Source of the DNA: Candidatus Hydrogenedentota bacterium
Lineage (GTDB): Bacteria; Hydrogenedentota; Hydrogenedentia; Hydrogenedentales; CAILVY01
DNA: 64,000 nt
Direction of reading: 5' to 3'
Assembly (NCBI GenBank): GCA_029565395.1
Contig: JAKQOG010000013.1
Span: 23,344-87,343, forward strand
The notes under the pieces are model-generated. The model saw only the letters and a program-made list of their open reading frames with translations. It did not search any database and was not told the DNA's origin. This document shows, in pieces, positions 50,592-59,447 of the stretch; position 1 is the stretch's first letter; each line of letters begins with the position of its first letter. Position numbers and translations under genes: made by a program.

Positions 50592-53230
50592 ATTGTTCCT
50601 TTCTGTGTTTTGGCATGTTTAACAAGATACAGTGCACCAAGGATGCTCGCGAGGGTGCTGAGTATGGAAACGGCAGCGCCAAGATAGATGGACCACGGCC
50701 GGTATGCGAAGCGAATTTGATGGGTTCCGGCGGGCGCCACGATGGCCTTAAACACGTCATTCGCCGTGAACATTGTTGTTTCCACGCCGTCCACATAGGC
50801 GTGCCAGCCGGGATACATGGCGTCCGTAAAGAGCAGAATGCGGGGGCTGTCCAACGGTCCAGCTTCGATATCCATCGTATTGGCGCGGAGTTTTACGATG
50901 CGAAGCAGCCCGTCTTCATCGCCTTGATCCACGATCAGATAGGCATTTTTGATTTCAAACTGTCCACTGCCTTTGCTGGCCTCGACGGTGATGTCCGCGG
51001 TGACATTCGGAAAATCCGGCAAAGGAACATAGACGGTGCGCTCCTGCCCCCTGGTGGAGGCCAGACGCGCATGGGGGCACCATTGTCTGCGTCCGGTGGC
51101 GGGTTCGGTAATTTCCGTGGCAATTTTTGCGCCGCAGGTGCCGCTGTATTGATAGCAGAGGACCGTATGCACCGCGCCCGCCGGGCCGGGATTTTTTCCC
51201 TCCACGTTTTTGGGCAGCGTGAACTTCAGTGAAAAATGGACCTTGGTTCCTGCGCTCACCGGCCGGAATCGCGATTCTGCCCCGGCGATGGGGATCTGCA
51301 CGGTGTTATCCGAAAAAGGAGTATTCATTGGTCTGATTTCAGGAATTCCCTCGAGTGGGAGACCTGAAGGATCATTTATGAAGACTGTGGTGGTCGAAGG
51401 ATATTGGGCGCTTTTGGGAGGTTGTGCGCCCCGCGCCCACGATTTGGCCAGCCAAAACCACCGCTTCAGAAACAGATTGCCCCGTTGGTTTTCCGCGGTG
51501 GGCTCCCAATCTTTTACGAGCCGGTGATATTCCCGTGCGGGCGGCCCGCCGCTTAAATAATCTCGCACATTTTGTAAAAACATTGGATCGACGCCGTTCA
51601 TGCAGGTCCGCATGGAATACAAATAGCGGTTTGCAATGGGATCGGCTTCTTTGGTGTTATCCTGCGGGATGAAACGATTGCCGGTGATCGGCCGGGTGTC
51701 GCGCACGCGTTTTGCCGTCAAGTACGGCACGAAATGTTTGTTCCATGCGTACGTCTCGGAAAACACCAGCAGGGGGAAAAGAAGTGCCAGTGTGACGGCC
51801 ACATGTTTGGGAAACGGAGACCACGTCATCAGGAACATTGCCACAAATACCAGCGCGGGCAAATACACCACCCATGGCGACACCGGCAACATTTTGTAAA
51901 TCTTTAGCCATTGCGCGAGCATGGGCAATGTCAGCAGCGCCGCAATAGCGAGAATCACCGTGCGCACCATCGATCGCCAAGCTTTATTGGACGGCGCGAT
52001 CATGGCATCCACACCCAGTCCCGCCAACATACTCAAAGGGAAGATTGCAAAGTCGTAACCACGGGTATAGGCGGACATGGAGAACGGCGTGAGCCAGGAA
52101 ACCAGCGTAGCAAAGGGCAGTGGGGGGCCGAAGCAGCAATCCACCAGGATGAGATACAGCAACAGGAACAATAGCGTCATGCGTTTACGGGAATAAAATA
52201 ATGCGCCCGCCGCCAGCAAGAGTACGCCCACGCCGGAATTGCGCACGGTCTCCGCCTCGTATCGCATTCCGGTATACACAAGGAAGCTTTGATAGAACCG
52301 CTCGCGCGTCCATTTCCATAGATCCGAATACATGGGCACGGGCATGCCCTTCATCCGGCTGGTGAACGCCGCCGATTCCGCCGCCGGCGAGATCATTACT
52401 GCCGCCACCAAGCCGCCCAGTATGAAAAACACCGCGAGGGCGATCACATCGGAACCCCACAGACGTGCTGTGCCTGCAGCAGCCTGCGACTCCACGCCGC
52501 GCGGATACGACACGCGGTACAAGACCGCGTACATCCCCAGCAGGATGCCCATGTAATTGGCGAATTGCAGAAACCCGCCCAGAATGCTGACCCCCAGGAA
52601 AATACCACCCGCCAATCCGAGCGCCAGTTTGTTCCGGAACGTGGGCGCGTCCAGCAGCTTTTTAAGCATGAGCAACAAGAAGGGTGTCCACGCCCCTGTG
52701 GTGATCAGGTGATACTCGCAGGCGCGGCGCACCATGAGCGAACTGAATGTGAATGACGCCGCCACAACCAGCGATGCGGGCACGCTCAGCTTATGTTCCC
52801 GGCTGAATAGGAATGCGCATATGAAGGCGAAGATTAGATGAAGACCGATCATGATCACCCATCCCGCCTGCGTGGAGTACGGGCTGGGCCGGAAGTTCAG
52901 CAGACTGCGGATCAGGTTAGGCGGATAAAATACAAAGGACTGCGGATTCGCCGCATGCGGGATCCCGCAAAATGTCATTGGGTTCCACAAGGGGAGTTCC
53001 CCGTTGTGCAACCTGCAATCCAGGAAATAATTTGATGGGCCGTAATACCGGTAAATGTCATATTTCCCGGCCAGTTGCGACGGATCAGTTCGTATTACAT
53101 GCTGAAATGTCATCACCACGGTTAAAATAGAAAGCAGCAGCACGATGACCACCAGACCAATGCGTTGCCACTGCGGCAAAGAAGGTTCCAGCGTTTCTAC
53201 ACGATTTTCCTCTACTATGGATGTTGACAC
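50588..53230 (-). CDS. YfhO-family polytopic membrane protein
   Basis: An 880-residue protein with 12 or more membrane helices in the first 520 residues, followed by a soluble beta-rich domain and a final helix (SIYLGAAVSILSTLASILGA). The N-terminal pattern DIYRYYGPSNYFLDCRLHNG followed by ELPLWNPMTFCGIPHAANPQ, and later VDAMIAPSNKAW, are those of the YfhO/GT-C-like family, whose Bacillus member is needed for glycosylation of lipoteichoic acid. The family is thought to use lipid-linked sugars as donors at the outer face of the membrane. It begins the leftward operon with the Tat oxidoreductase. A 326-base gap on its 5' side holds a promoter for the opposite gene and no other gene. Confidence 0.85.
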   Translation of the reverse strand: MSTSIVEENRVETLEPSLPQWQRIGLVVIVLLLSILTVVMTFQHVIRTDPSQLAGKYDIYRYYGPSNYFLDCRLHNGELPLWNPMTFCGIPHAANPQSFVFYPPNLIRSLLNFRPSPYSTQAGWVIMIGLHLIFAFICAFLFSREHKLSVPASLVVAASFTFSSLMVRRACEYHLITTGAWTPFLLLMLKKLLDAPTFRNKLALGLAGGIFLGVSILGGFLQFANYMGILLGMYAVLYRVSYPRGVESQAAAGTARLWGSDVIALAVFFILGGLVAAVMISPAAESAAFTSRMKGMPVPMYSDLWKWTRERFYQSFLVYTGMRYEAETVRNSGVGVLLLAAGALFYSRKRMTLLFLLLYLILVDCCFGPPLPFATLVSWLTPFSMSAYTRGYDFAIFPLSMLAGLGVDAMIAPSNKAWRSMVRTVILAIAALLTLPMLAQWLKIYKMLPVSPWVVYLPALVFVAMFLMTWSPFPKHVAVTLALLFPLLVFSETYAWNKHFVPYLTAKRVRDTRPITGNRFIPQDNTKEADPIANRYLYSMRTCMNGVDPMFLQNVRDYLSGGPPAREYHRLVKDWEPTAENQRGNLFLKRWFWLAKSWARGAQPPKSAQYPSTTTVFINDPSGLPLEGIPEIRPMNTPFSDNTVQIPIAGAESRFRPVSAGTKVHFSLKFTLPKNVEGKNPGPAGAVHTVLCYQYSGTCGAKIATEITEPATGRRQWCPHARLASTRGQERTVYVPLPDFPNVTADITVEASKGSGQFEIKNAYLIVDQGDEDGLLRIVKLRANTMDIEAGPLDSPRILLFTDAMYPGWHAYVDGVETTMFTANDVFKAIVAPAGTHQIRFAYRPWSIYLGAAVSILSTLASILGALYLVKHAKTQKGTI

Positions 53231-53493
53231 TGCCCTGAGCTCCCTTATCCGTACCTTTGCACAAAACAGCGCTCAGTGTACCGCACAAACCTCTTTCATT
53301 CAATTTATCCCAATGTGGACGCGTCCGGCTCTTGAAATGGGTTATGTTGTTGTGCGGCGATTTTTTAACGTCTTTGCACTGTATGGTTTGGATCAGTTAC
53401 TGCCCAAAGGAATCTTATTGATGATAAGAGTGTTTATCAATTATGAGCTTTCTTTTTGTCCCAAAGTTCGAAAATTGATAATTTTCAGCTATT

Positions 53494-53522
53494 TTGTGTT
53501 TTTCGGGATTTGATGATATACT
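53494..53522 (+). promoter_or_regulatory. Promoter of the zinc-ribbon gene
   Basis: TTGTGT (53494-53499), 17-base spacer, TATACT (53517-53522), about 35 bases before the gene start. The rest of the gap back to 53231 is AT-rich without a gene. Confidence 0.6.
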
Positions 53523-53556
53523 ATAGTCGAGGCAGTTAATACGCTGAGGAGTCATA

Positions 53557-53985
53557 ATGATGTTATCGGTAATAGAGGTTAAGTGCCCACACTGCGGTGC
53601 ACAAGGAAAAATTGTTTTACCGCCTTTGGGAGCTATTATCATCGGACCTTGCCCGGAATGCCAGGGGATGGTGGCGATTTTTTGCGGGAATGTGCTCCCG
53701 CTCGACAAGGATATCATGCTTCGGGGGAAAGTGGATGAAAAGCGGGAACACCTCCTGGAAGTGCTGGGATTATTTTTACATGATCGGGTTGAGCAGATGT
53801 TTGATGAGAAGGAAGATGATCCGGACTTGTTATTCCCCGATCCTCCGAAAGGGGAATCGGAACCGGCTCCTCTGCTGGACAGTCCGCCCAAGGCTCCTAT
53901 ATCTCAGACCGAATTAGACTCCTTCCTGAATACCGATCTTCGGATGATAGACAATAAAGAGTATTTTAAGGCGGTATTCGGGTAA
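53557..53985 (+). CDS. Zinc-ribbon protein with acidic tail
   Basis: A 142-residue protein. Its N-terminus has two CxxC pairs (VKCPHCGAQGKIVLP and GPCPECQGMVAIF), a zinc-ribbon arrangement. The middle is helical (HLLEVLGLFLHDRVEQMFDE) and the tail is acidic and proline-rich (PPKGESEPAPLLDSPPKAP). Two adjacent ATGs at 53557 and 53560 are possible; GAGGAG lies five or eight bases upstream. I know no specific function; similar small zinc-ribbon proteins with acidic tails are common in planctomycete-like genomes. It stands alone with its own promoter. Confidence 0.75.
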   Translation: MMLSVIEVKCPHCGAQGKIVLPPLGAIIIGPCPECQGMVAIFCGNVLPLDKDIMLRGKVDEKREHLLEVLGLFLHDRVEQMFDEKEDDPDLLFPDPPKGESEPAPLLDSPPKAPISQTELDSFLNTDLRMIDNKEYFKAVFG

Positions 53986-54211
53986 CGGTTCCGCCGCTAT
54001 ACTCTGTTTCAGTCTCACTCTGAATTTTTTTAAAACAGCTTTCCTTTGGGCTCGATAAGGCGCATGTTGTAAATCCCTTATCGGTGATTTACTCCTTCTC
54101 TCTATTTGAAACACCCGCCTGTAAGTTGACATCTGCGTATTTGCTCAGCACACTATACTCTCCTGAATATGAGCCACAATAGAATGTAACCCAAGGAGAA
54201 GGAGTCAGTGT

Positions 54212-55105
54212 ATGAGCGCACAGGGAATCAACCGGCGATCATTTCTCATTACGGCGGCGGCAAGCGTCGCAGCCGGGGCCACATTATCCGCGCGCGCGGC
54301 GGATCCTGCGTATAAACCTTTGCTGAAAGGGGTGCAATTGGGTCATCTCTCCGGGGATCGTCCCGATCTCGAAAAATTTAAGTATGCCAAGGAGATTGGT
54401 TTCGACGGCGTTGAAATACCGCCGCTGGAAGACCTGGACGCGGCCAAACGGATGGCGGAGGCTGCGAACGGCGCGGGCATCCGGTTGCATTCCGTGATAT
54501 ACGGCGGTTGGGGAGCGCCCATGTCGCATTCTGATCCCGCCACGGTGGCCAAAGGCAAGAAAGAGATCGAGCAAGCCCTGCGCACTGCGCAAGCGGTTGG
54601 CGCAGATGCCGTACTGCTGGTGCCTGCCGTGGTCAATGATACGGTGGGGTATGGCGAAGCCTGGGAACGTTCCCAAAAGAATATCCGTGATTTAATCCCG
54701 CTGGCGGCAGAACTTAAGGTGGTGATCGCAGTGGAAAATGTCTGGAATAAATTCCTGCTAAGCCCGTTGGAATTTGCGCGCTATGTGGATGAATTTAACA
54801 GCCCGTGGATCCGCGCCTATATCGACGTAGGCAACATGGTCATTTTCGGATATCCTGAAGACTGGATTCGCACGATCGGCAAACGCATTGTCAAACTGCA
54901 CATCAAGGATTTCAAGCGGAATGGATTCCAATGGTGCAAGCTTCCTTACGAAGGGGATGTGAACTGGCCCGCGGTCCGCAAGGCTTTGGATGAAATTGGG
55001 TACGAGGGCTTCGGGACGGAGGAATTTCCGGGTGGGGATGACGCCTATCTGCGCGAGCTTTCGCGCCGCATGACGCTGTTGGGCGAAGGCGCGGCAGAAG
55101 CCTGA
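54212..55105 (+). CDS. Tat-exported sugar phosphate isomerase/epimerase family protein
   Basis: A 297-residue TIM-barrel protein with a twin-arginine signal (NRRSFLITAAASVAAGATLS) after which the AP-endonuclease-2/xylose-isomerase-like fold begins: KYAKEIGFDGVEIPPLEDLD, RTAQAVGADAVLLVPAVVN, KVVIAVENVWNKFLLSPLEF, RAYIDVGNMVIFGYPEDW, VKLHIKDFKR and GYEGFGTEEFPGG. Glu, Asp, His and Glu residues at these strand ends are the usual metal ligands. The family includes isomerases and epimerases of inositol, fructose-like sugars and hydroxypyruvate. An AAGGAGAAGGAG site precedes the ATG. The metallophosphoesterase gene follows after 12 bases. Confidence 0.88.
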   Translation: MSAQGINRRSFLITAAASVAAGATLSARAADPAYKPLLKGVQLGHLSGDRPDLEKFKYAKEIGFDGVEIPPLEDLDAAKRMAEAANGAGIRLHSVIYGGWGAPMSHSDPATVAKGKKEIEQALRTAQAVGADAVLLVPAVVNDTVGYGEAWERSQKNIRDLIPLAAELKVVIAVENVWNKFLLSPLEFARYVDEFNSPWIRAYIDVGNMVIFGYPEDWIRTIGKRIVKLHIKDFKRNGFQWCKLPYEGDVNWPAVRKALDEIGYEGFGTEEFPGGDDAYLRELSRRMTLLGEGAAEA

Positions 55106-55117
55106 TTCCCGGCCAGC

Positions 55118-56047
55118 ATGGATGCCGGTGAGCAAATACTGATTCAGCGGGTGGGAATAGATCTGTATTCCCGGCGGGTGGATCTGCAACTATACCATGC
55201 CAATGAGACCTTTGGCTCTGGCCGCACCTATTTTCATCCGGAAAATGCCAAGATCCTCCGGCGGATGGTCACCATCGTTTTCAAACTGCTGGGCCTGTAT
55301 AGCCGTGGCCTGCGCAATGCCTGCGCCATTGAAGTGCATGAACACGCGCTGACCGTGCCCAATCTCCCCTCTTCGTTTAAGGGTTATCGCATCCTGCATT
55401 TGAGCGATCTTCATCTGGATTTGCATCCAGACATCGCCGAGGCGATCTGGAACCATGTAAAACCCCTCTCGTACGACCTTTGCGTGATCACCGGCGATTT
55501 CTGTTCGGTAACCATGCAAGATCCCGCGATAGCGATGGGCGAAATGCGCCGGCTTGTCCAGTGCATTCACTCCCCTATCTTCGCGGTGTTAGGAAATCAT
55601 GACCGTATAGAGATCCTCCCGGAACTTGAAGCGATGGGCGTTCGTGTGTTGATGAATGAGCGGGTTGTGATCGGGCGTGAAGAGAAAGAGATTTACCTGG
55701 CCGGCATTGACGATCCGCATCTTTTTCAGACGGATAACATCGCCAAAGCGATTGATGGCATTCCAAGAAACAGCGCAACAATTCTTCTCGCTCATTCCGC
55801 CGAAATCTTTGCCGAAGCCAATGCGGCGGGCGTTACGGTGCTCTTATGCGGTCATACTCACGGCGGCCAGATCAGTTTACCGGGCGGCATCGCCATCCTG
55901 CATAACGCGAGTCATCCGCGCTACATGAATTATGGTTCCTGGCGGTATCAGGCTTTGCGCGGATACACCTCGCGGGGAACCGGTTCTTGTATTGCGCCCC
56001 TCCGTTTTTTCGCGCCCCCGGAAATTGCCGTGCATGTCCTTAAATGA
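55118..56047 (+). CDS. Metallophosphoesterase, calcineurin-like (YkuE/YaeI type)
   Basis: A 309-residue protein with the calcineurin-like metal motifs in order: RILHLSDLHLD (DxH), VITGDF (GD), VLGNHDRIE (GNH[DE]), LLAHSAEIF and LCGHTHGGQISLPG (GHxH). The first 85 residues have no motif, one possible hydrophobic segment (IVFKLLGLYSRGL) and resemble the N-terminal anchor of YkuE-like phosphoesterases that act on membrane lipids or UDP-sugars. It follows the sugar isomerase by 12 bases. Substrate unknown. Confidence 0.88.
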   Translation: MDAGEQILIQRVGIDLYSRRVDLQLYHANETFGSGRTYFHPENAKILRRMVTIVFKLLGLYSRGLRNACAIEVHEHALTVPNLPSSFKGYRILHLSDLHLDLHPDIAEAIWNHVKPLSYDLCVITGDFCSVTMQDPAIAMGEMRRLVQCIHSPIFAVLGNHDRIEILPELEAMGVRVLMNERVVIGREEKEIYLAGIDDPHLFQTDNIAKAIDGIPRNSATILLAHSAEIFAEANAAGVTVLLCGHTHGGQISLPGGIAILHNASHPRYMNYGSWRYQALRGYTSRGTGSCIAPLRFFAPPEIAVHVLK

Positions 56048-56102
56048 GAGAAACGTGAATCTTGTTGTCTGTGCAATTGCTCATGGTGTGAGTATGCCGG
56101 GG

Positions 56103-56381
56103 TTAAAAAATCCGCTGGATGTTGGTGGGTTCCGGAAAAAACGTTGATTCGTCTTCTTCTTTTTGATCGGAGGTGTGATAGAAGCCTCCCTGGATTTCTT
56201 CCTTTCCCGATTCATATTCTTCGACGGATATGCTGCCGATGATCTGGACGGGCAATTTGGTTTCCAGGCAGGTAAACGAAACTCCTGTGCCCTGGGGGAG
56301 AAGTTCAGGTTGCTTTTCCGACTTCCATTTTTTCGCGGGCCGCCCCCCCGACCACATCGTAATCACGAACACGCTTTTCAT
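56103..56381 (-). CDS. Small hypothetical protein
   Basis: A 92-residue protein starting at an ATG with GAGG five bases upstream; a longer in-frame start at 56405 lacks a better site. The sequence has a basic, tryptophan-containing N-terminal part (VFVITMWSGGRPAKKWKSEK), a beta-prone middle (GVSFTCLETKLPVQIIGSIS) and an acidic tail. It lies between the metallophosphoesterase and PilZ genes, 45 bases from the latter, so may be co-transcribed with it. No motif is recognised and it could be a spurious frame, although codon choice and neighbours favour a real gene. Confidence 0.5.
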   Translation of the reverse strand: MKSVFVITMWSGGRPAKKWKSEKQPELLPQGTGVSFTCLETKLPVQIIGSISVEEYESGKEEIQGGFYHTSDQKEEDESTFFPEPTNIQRIF

Positions 56382-56426
56382 GTCGGCCTCTTTCTCTACC
56401 GGCAAAGGCCGGTAGTTCTCGTTGCA

Positions 56427-56900
56427 TTACAAGCCGATGTTTTCGTCCAGTTCTTTCAAAAACGCATCCACCGTCTGCCGATCCTTCGGGCTAATCGCCG
56501 TAAACTGAAGCCCTGAGGCAAATCCCGCATGTTCCCGGACGTACTTTGTCCAGCGCACGATTCCCGCGGCCTGAATTTTCCTGCCGTTTCGCACTTCAAT
56601 AACGAGATTCATGTCCTGGCCGATATCGAGTTGAATGCCGCTGAAGATAGAACATCCATCCAAGCTGAGATCCAAAATTCTACCTGCAATGGGATGTTCC
56701 GTTTCCGACCAGGTGTCAGATTGTCCGGTGCTGTGCTTAATACGAAGGCCCATATTTACTTTGCAGGTGTGCCGGATCGCACGGCGGCGCCGATGCCGCT
56801 CTTCGCGGGAAGCATCCTCTCCCCGCCGCGCTTCTTGTAATTTTTGCATCATATCGCGGTCCGCCTGGCGGCGCACCGTCTTCCGGCGTTCCTGAAGCAT
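56427..56900 (-). CDS. PilZ-domain protein
   Basis: A 157-residue protein with a basic N-terminal helix rich in Arg (RREERHRRRRAIRHTCKV-like stretch) followed by a PilZ domain: HRRRRAIRHTCKVNMGLRI supplies the RxxxR element and RILDLSLDGCSIFSG supplies the D/NxSxxG element used to bind cyclic di-GMP. The C-terminal part (ASGLQFTAISPKDRQTVDAF) closes the barrel. Such stand-alone PilZ proteins pass c-di-GMP signals to motility, polysaccharide or secretion machinery. Target unknown; two HDOD proteins elsewhere in the window may belong to related signalling. Confidence 0.85.
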   Translation of the reverse strand: MLQERRKTVRRQADRDMMQKLQEARRGEDASREERHRRRRAIRHTCKVNMGLRIKHSTGQSDTWSETEHPIAGRILDLSLDGCSIFSGIQLDIGQDMNLVIEVRNGRKIQAAGIVRWTKYVREHAGFASGLQFTAISPKDRQTVDAFLKELDENIGL

Positions 56901-57306
56901 AATTCATTCTCCAATTCTGGCCTGACATTCAATGCCCGGCATCCACTGTCCAGGCGCTCAACCATTGTGCCAAGCTTCTCGCCGGGAAACAAGTAGCTGG
57001 TTGTTTTCCGCGTTCTTGTAGCGAATACCGATATCCTCTTGGAATGAAAATTTACGCACGCGTGCAGATTTTTTCTTTAAAAAAGCGAGGGTTCTGCTGT
57101 AGTACCGGGATAATAGGGTGACAGCGGTTGGCCCAGCGGAATTTTTCCGCAGGCATGTTTTCCGTCATTTTTCTGGCAGGTCTATCTTGTTTATTATCAA
57201 GAAGTTATATGGGCATGGGGATTTCGAGGCCGGTGTTGAGGCCCAGATTTTGCGTAAAATAAAGGGTTTTTCCGCCATGATCTTCAGATCGCCTTGAAAA
57301 TAGGGC
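56901..57306. other. Gene-free stretch between PilZ and HU
   Basis: No gene is supported. The stretch is AT-rich from 57050 and shows several weak hairpins and A/T tracts; the -10/-35 of the HU promoter begins at its right end. Confidence 0.4.
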
Positions 57307-57335
57307 TTGACAAATTGCTATTTACACGCTATGCC
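57307..57335 (+). promoter_or_regulatory. Promoter of the HU gene
   Basis: TTGACA (57307-57312), 17-base spacer, TATGCC (57330-57335). The transcript would have a 150-base leader containing CGTTGC/GCAACG (57410-57427 region) and a GC-rich ribosome approach before HU. Confidence 0.6.
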
Positions 57336-57486
57336 TTTTCTATCAAAGGGCTGTCGGAAAAAGGTATCTATAGCCTGGCGAGAAAGTGGCGCGCCGCGCG
57401 GTATGGAGCGTTGCCCGTTGCAACGTTTCGCTTGGGGCGGAGGCGCCTGTGGTGGGGAACCAACCAACGAACGGAGGAAGAAAACG

Positions 57487-57798
57487 ATGGCGATTAAGAA
57501 GGCCAAACCCGGAGACAAACCCTTGACGAAGGGGAAGATTGTGGAAGTGTTGGCGGCGGAAGCCGGATTGACCAAGAAAGACGTCGGCAAAGTGCTGGCG
57601 GCGCTGGTCGAATTGGCGTATGCACAAGCCGTGAACGGCTTCACGGTTCCGGGGCTGGGCAAACTTGTGGTTGTCAACCGCAAGAAGCGGATGGGCCGCA
57701 ACCCGGCAACGGGTGCACAAATTGTGATCCCGGCGAAGAGAGTGTTGAAATTCCGTATTGCGAAGCAGGCGAAGGACGCGATTGTCGGCAAGAAATAA
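57487..57798 (+). CDS. HU-family DNA-binding protein
   Basis: A 103-residue protein of the HU/IHF family, rich in Lys. After a basic N-terminal extension, the HU fold is seen in LTKGKIVEVLAAEAGLTKKD, VLAALVELAYAQAVNGF and the beta-arm FTVPGLGKLVVVNRKKRMGR, with the family GRNPATG motif that tips the DNA-bending arm, then VIPAKRVLKFRIAKQAKDAI. The ATG at 57487 (GGAGG nine bases upstream) is chosen over an in-frame start 180 bases upstream that would add an unrelated arginine-rich segment. Its terminator and the SRP RNA promoter follow immediately. Most likely a chromosomal architectural protein. Confidence 0.92.
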   Translation: MAIKKAKPGDKPLTKGKIVEVLAAEAGLTKKDVGKVLAALVELAYAQAVNGFTVPGLGKLVVVNRKKRMGRNPATGAQIVIPAKRVLKFRIAKQAKDAIVGKK

Positions 57799-57820
57799 TC
57801 ACGCCCTGCGTTGTTCTCAC

Positions 57821-57858
57821 CGGCCCGGAATGGTATGTTCCGGGCCGTCTGCTTTTTG
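57821..57858 (+). terminator. Terminator of the HU gene
   Basis: CGGCCCGGAA (57821-57830) pairs perfectly with TTCCGGGCCG (57838-57847), followed by TCTGCTTTTT. A classical rho-independent terminator, 23 bases after the HU stop. Its T tract runs into the -35 box of the next promoter. Confidence 0.85.
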
Positions 57859-57885
57859 ACAGGTTTTCCCTTCCTATGGTACAGT
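57856..57885 (+). promoter_or_regulatory. Promoter of the SRP RNA gene
   Basis: TTGACA (57856-57861), 18-base spacer, TACAGT (57880-57885). Transcription would start near 57892, just ahead of the structured RNA. Confidence 0.7.
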
Positions 57886-57903
57886 GCCCGCTACGGCAAA
57901 ATA

Positions 57904-58168
57904 TTGCCCTGAGTTTGGCTCGCGCTAGACGGGAAAGTAGCGGCGTCCTGTGGCTCGCAATCCGCTTTAGCGAGGTCGAATTCCCATCCGAGGGCCTCTT
58001 GCTCTTTAGTCAGGCGCGGGGCACGTGGTGTTGACGGTTGGGTCCTGCTCAACGGGATGCTGACAAACCCGGCCAGGTCGTGACAGAAGCAACCGTAGTT
58101 GGAAATTCCCGTGTGCTGCGGGAGTGCCTGGCCCGAGCTAACGGCTCCTGAGGCCGTTCTGGGCACGA
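57904..58168 (+). ncRNA. Large signal recognition particle RNA with Alu domain
   Basis: About 265 bases that line up by eye with the Bacillus-type SRP RNA. The Alu end has GCTAGACGGG, GTAGCGG and TCGAATTCCC; then GGTGTTGACGGTTGGGTCCTG, GATGCTGACAAACCCGGCCAGGTC, the 3' GAAGCAACCG, and TGCTGCGGG-TGCCTGGCC-GAGCTAACGGC. The ends pair (TGCCC at 57905-57909 with GGGCA at 58161-58165). It is the RNA scaffold that binds Ffh (domain IV) and, through the Alu end, pauses translation. The apical tetraloop of domain IV reads CGTGA where GGAA is usual, which is odd (see findings). It sits just upstream of dnaX, as in many bacteria. Confidence 0.9.
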
Positions 58169-58222
58169 GTTCGGAGATGGGTGCGCGAGCTGTTTTTTAT
58201 ACTGTGGCGCAGGAAAGGTTGT

Positions 58223-59437
58223 ATGGCGGATCAACGATATCTGGTGCTGGCGCGGAAATGGCGTCCTCAACAGTTCGAGGATGTAGTGGGGCAGGAACAC
58301 ATTTCCCGCACCTTGAAAAACGCCATCTCGTCCGGGCGCATTCATCATGCGTTTCTGTTTATCGGCTCACGGGGGATCGGAAAGACCACCACGGCGCGGA
58401 TTCTGGCGAAGGCCCTCAACTGCCTCTCCTACAAGGAGCCCACGGTAACGCCCTGCGGAACCTGTGAGAACTGCCGGGCCATCGGCGAAGGATCCAGCAT
58501 TGATGTCATAGAAATCGACGGCGCCTCCAACAACAAAGTGGAAGATGTCCGGGAGATCCGCGAAAATATCCGCATGGTGCCCTCTTCCGGGCGGTACAAA
58601 GTATATATCATCGATGAAGTGCATCAGCTTTCCACCTCGGCGTTCAACGCGCTGTTGAAAACACTGGAGGAACCGCCGCCCCACGCCATTTTCGTGCTGG
58701 CCACCACGGAAGCGCATAAGATTCCGGCCACCATCATCTCGCGATGCCAGCGCTATGATTTCCGGCGCGTACCCATCCCCGCCATTGTGGAACTTCTGCG
58801 CAAGATTCTCCGGCAGGAAAGCATTCAGGCCAGCGATGAAGCCCTGTACGCCATTGCCCGCGCCGCGGAGGGCGGCGTGCGTGATGCGGAAAGCATTCTC
58901 GATCAACTCATCTCCTATTGCGACAAAGAGATTACCTTTCAGGATGTATTCGACGTGCTGGGGCTTGTTGACTGGAAAGTGATGCACACCCTCTGTGACG
59001 CCATCCTGAACAAGGATATCGGGCGGTTGCTGGCCCTGGTCGAGGATGTGGTCAGCAGCGGAAAAGATCTTTCCCAGTTTGTGCAGGAAATCCTCCGCTA
59101 TTACCGCAATCTCCTTGTGATCAAAACGGCCCAGGGCGCGGATCTGCTGCATCTGCCGGAAGAAGAACAGAACGAAGCGCAGCAACGCGCACAACGGTAT
59201 ACACTCACGAATCTCATCCGGCTCGTGGAGCAGTTTGCCACGCTGACCAGCGGCTTTGACTCGCAATTGGCCCAGCGCATCGCGCTTGAATCCCTGCTGA
59301 TTCGCATTTCCAAAGTGGGGGTTGAGTTGTCCGTGGATACCGTGCTTGAAAAGCTGCTTCTGCTCGAATCCTTCGGAACCGCCGTGGTTCCCCCTGAGCC
59401 TTCGGACCCTCCGCGGGCCACGCTCGTGAAGCCGTAA
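58223..59437 (+). CDS. dnaX: DNA polymerase III gamma/tau subunit, first half of a split locus
   Basis: A 404-residue clamp-loader ATPase. It has YLVLARKWRPQQFEDVVGQE, Walker A FIGSRGIGKTTTARI, a four-Cys zinc module (NCLSYKEPTVTPCGTCENC), Walker B VYIIDEVHQLS, sensor ATTEAHKIPATIISRCQR and domain III helices (AQRIALESLLIRISKVGVEL). It ends in a short proline-rich segment (VVPPEPSDPPRATLVKP) where longer homologues continue. The stop lies inside a perfect 11-bp hairpin and the missing C-terminal domain is encoded by the next frame, so the gene is split. The ATG at 58223 has GGAAAGG four bases upstream. Either a gamma-like product, a frameshift product or a sequencing/assembly indel explains this. 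Confidence 0.92.
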   Translation: MADQRYLVLARKWRPQQFEDVVGQEHISRTLKNAISSGRIHHAFLFIGSRGIGKTTTARILAKALNCLSYKEPTVTPCGTCENCRAIGEGSSIDVIEIDGASNNKVEDVREIRENIRMVPSSGRYKVYIIDEVHQLSTSAFNALLKTLEEPPPHAIFVLATTEAHKIPATIISRCQRYDFRRVPIPAIVELLRKILRQESIQASDEALYAIARAAEGGVRDAESILDQLISYCDKEITFQDVFDVLGLVDWKVMHTLCDAILNKDIGRLLALVEDVVSSGKDLSQFVQEILRYYRNLLVIKTAQGADLLHLPEEEQNEAQQRAQRYTLTNLIRLVEQFATLTSGFDSQLAQRIALESLLIRISKVGVELSVDTVLEKLLLLESFGTAVVPPEPSDPPRATLVKP

Positions 59438-59447
59438 CGAGCGTGGC
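59417..59447 (+). other. Perfect hairpin over the dnaX stop and next start
   Basis: GCCACGCTCGT (59417-59427) is the exact inverse complement of ACGAGCGTGGC (59437-59447), with a nine-base loop that contains the first two bases of the dnaX TAA; the third is the first base of the right arm. The GTG start of the next frame (59443-59445) lies inside the right arm. No heptameric slippery site is present. See the finding on the split dnaX. Confidence 0.8.
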
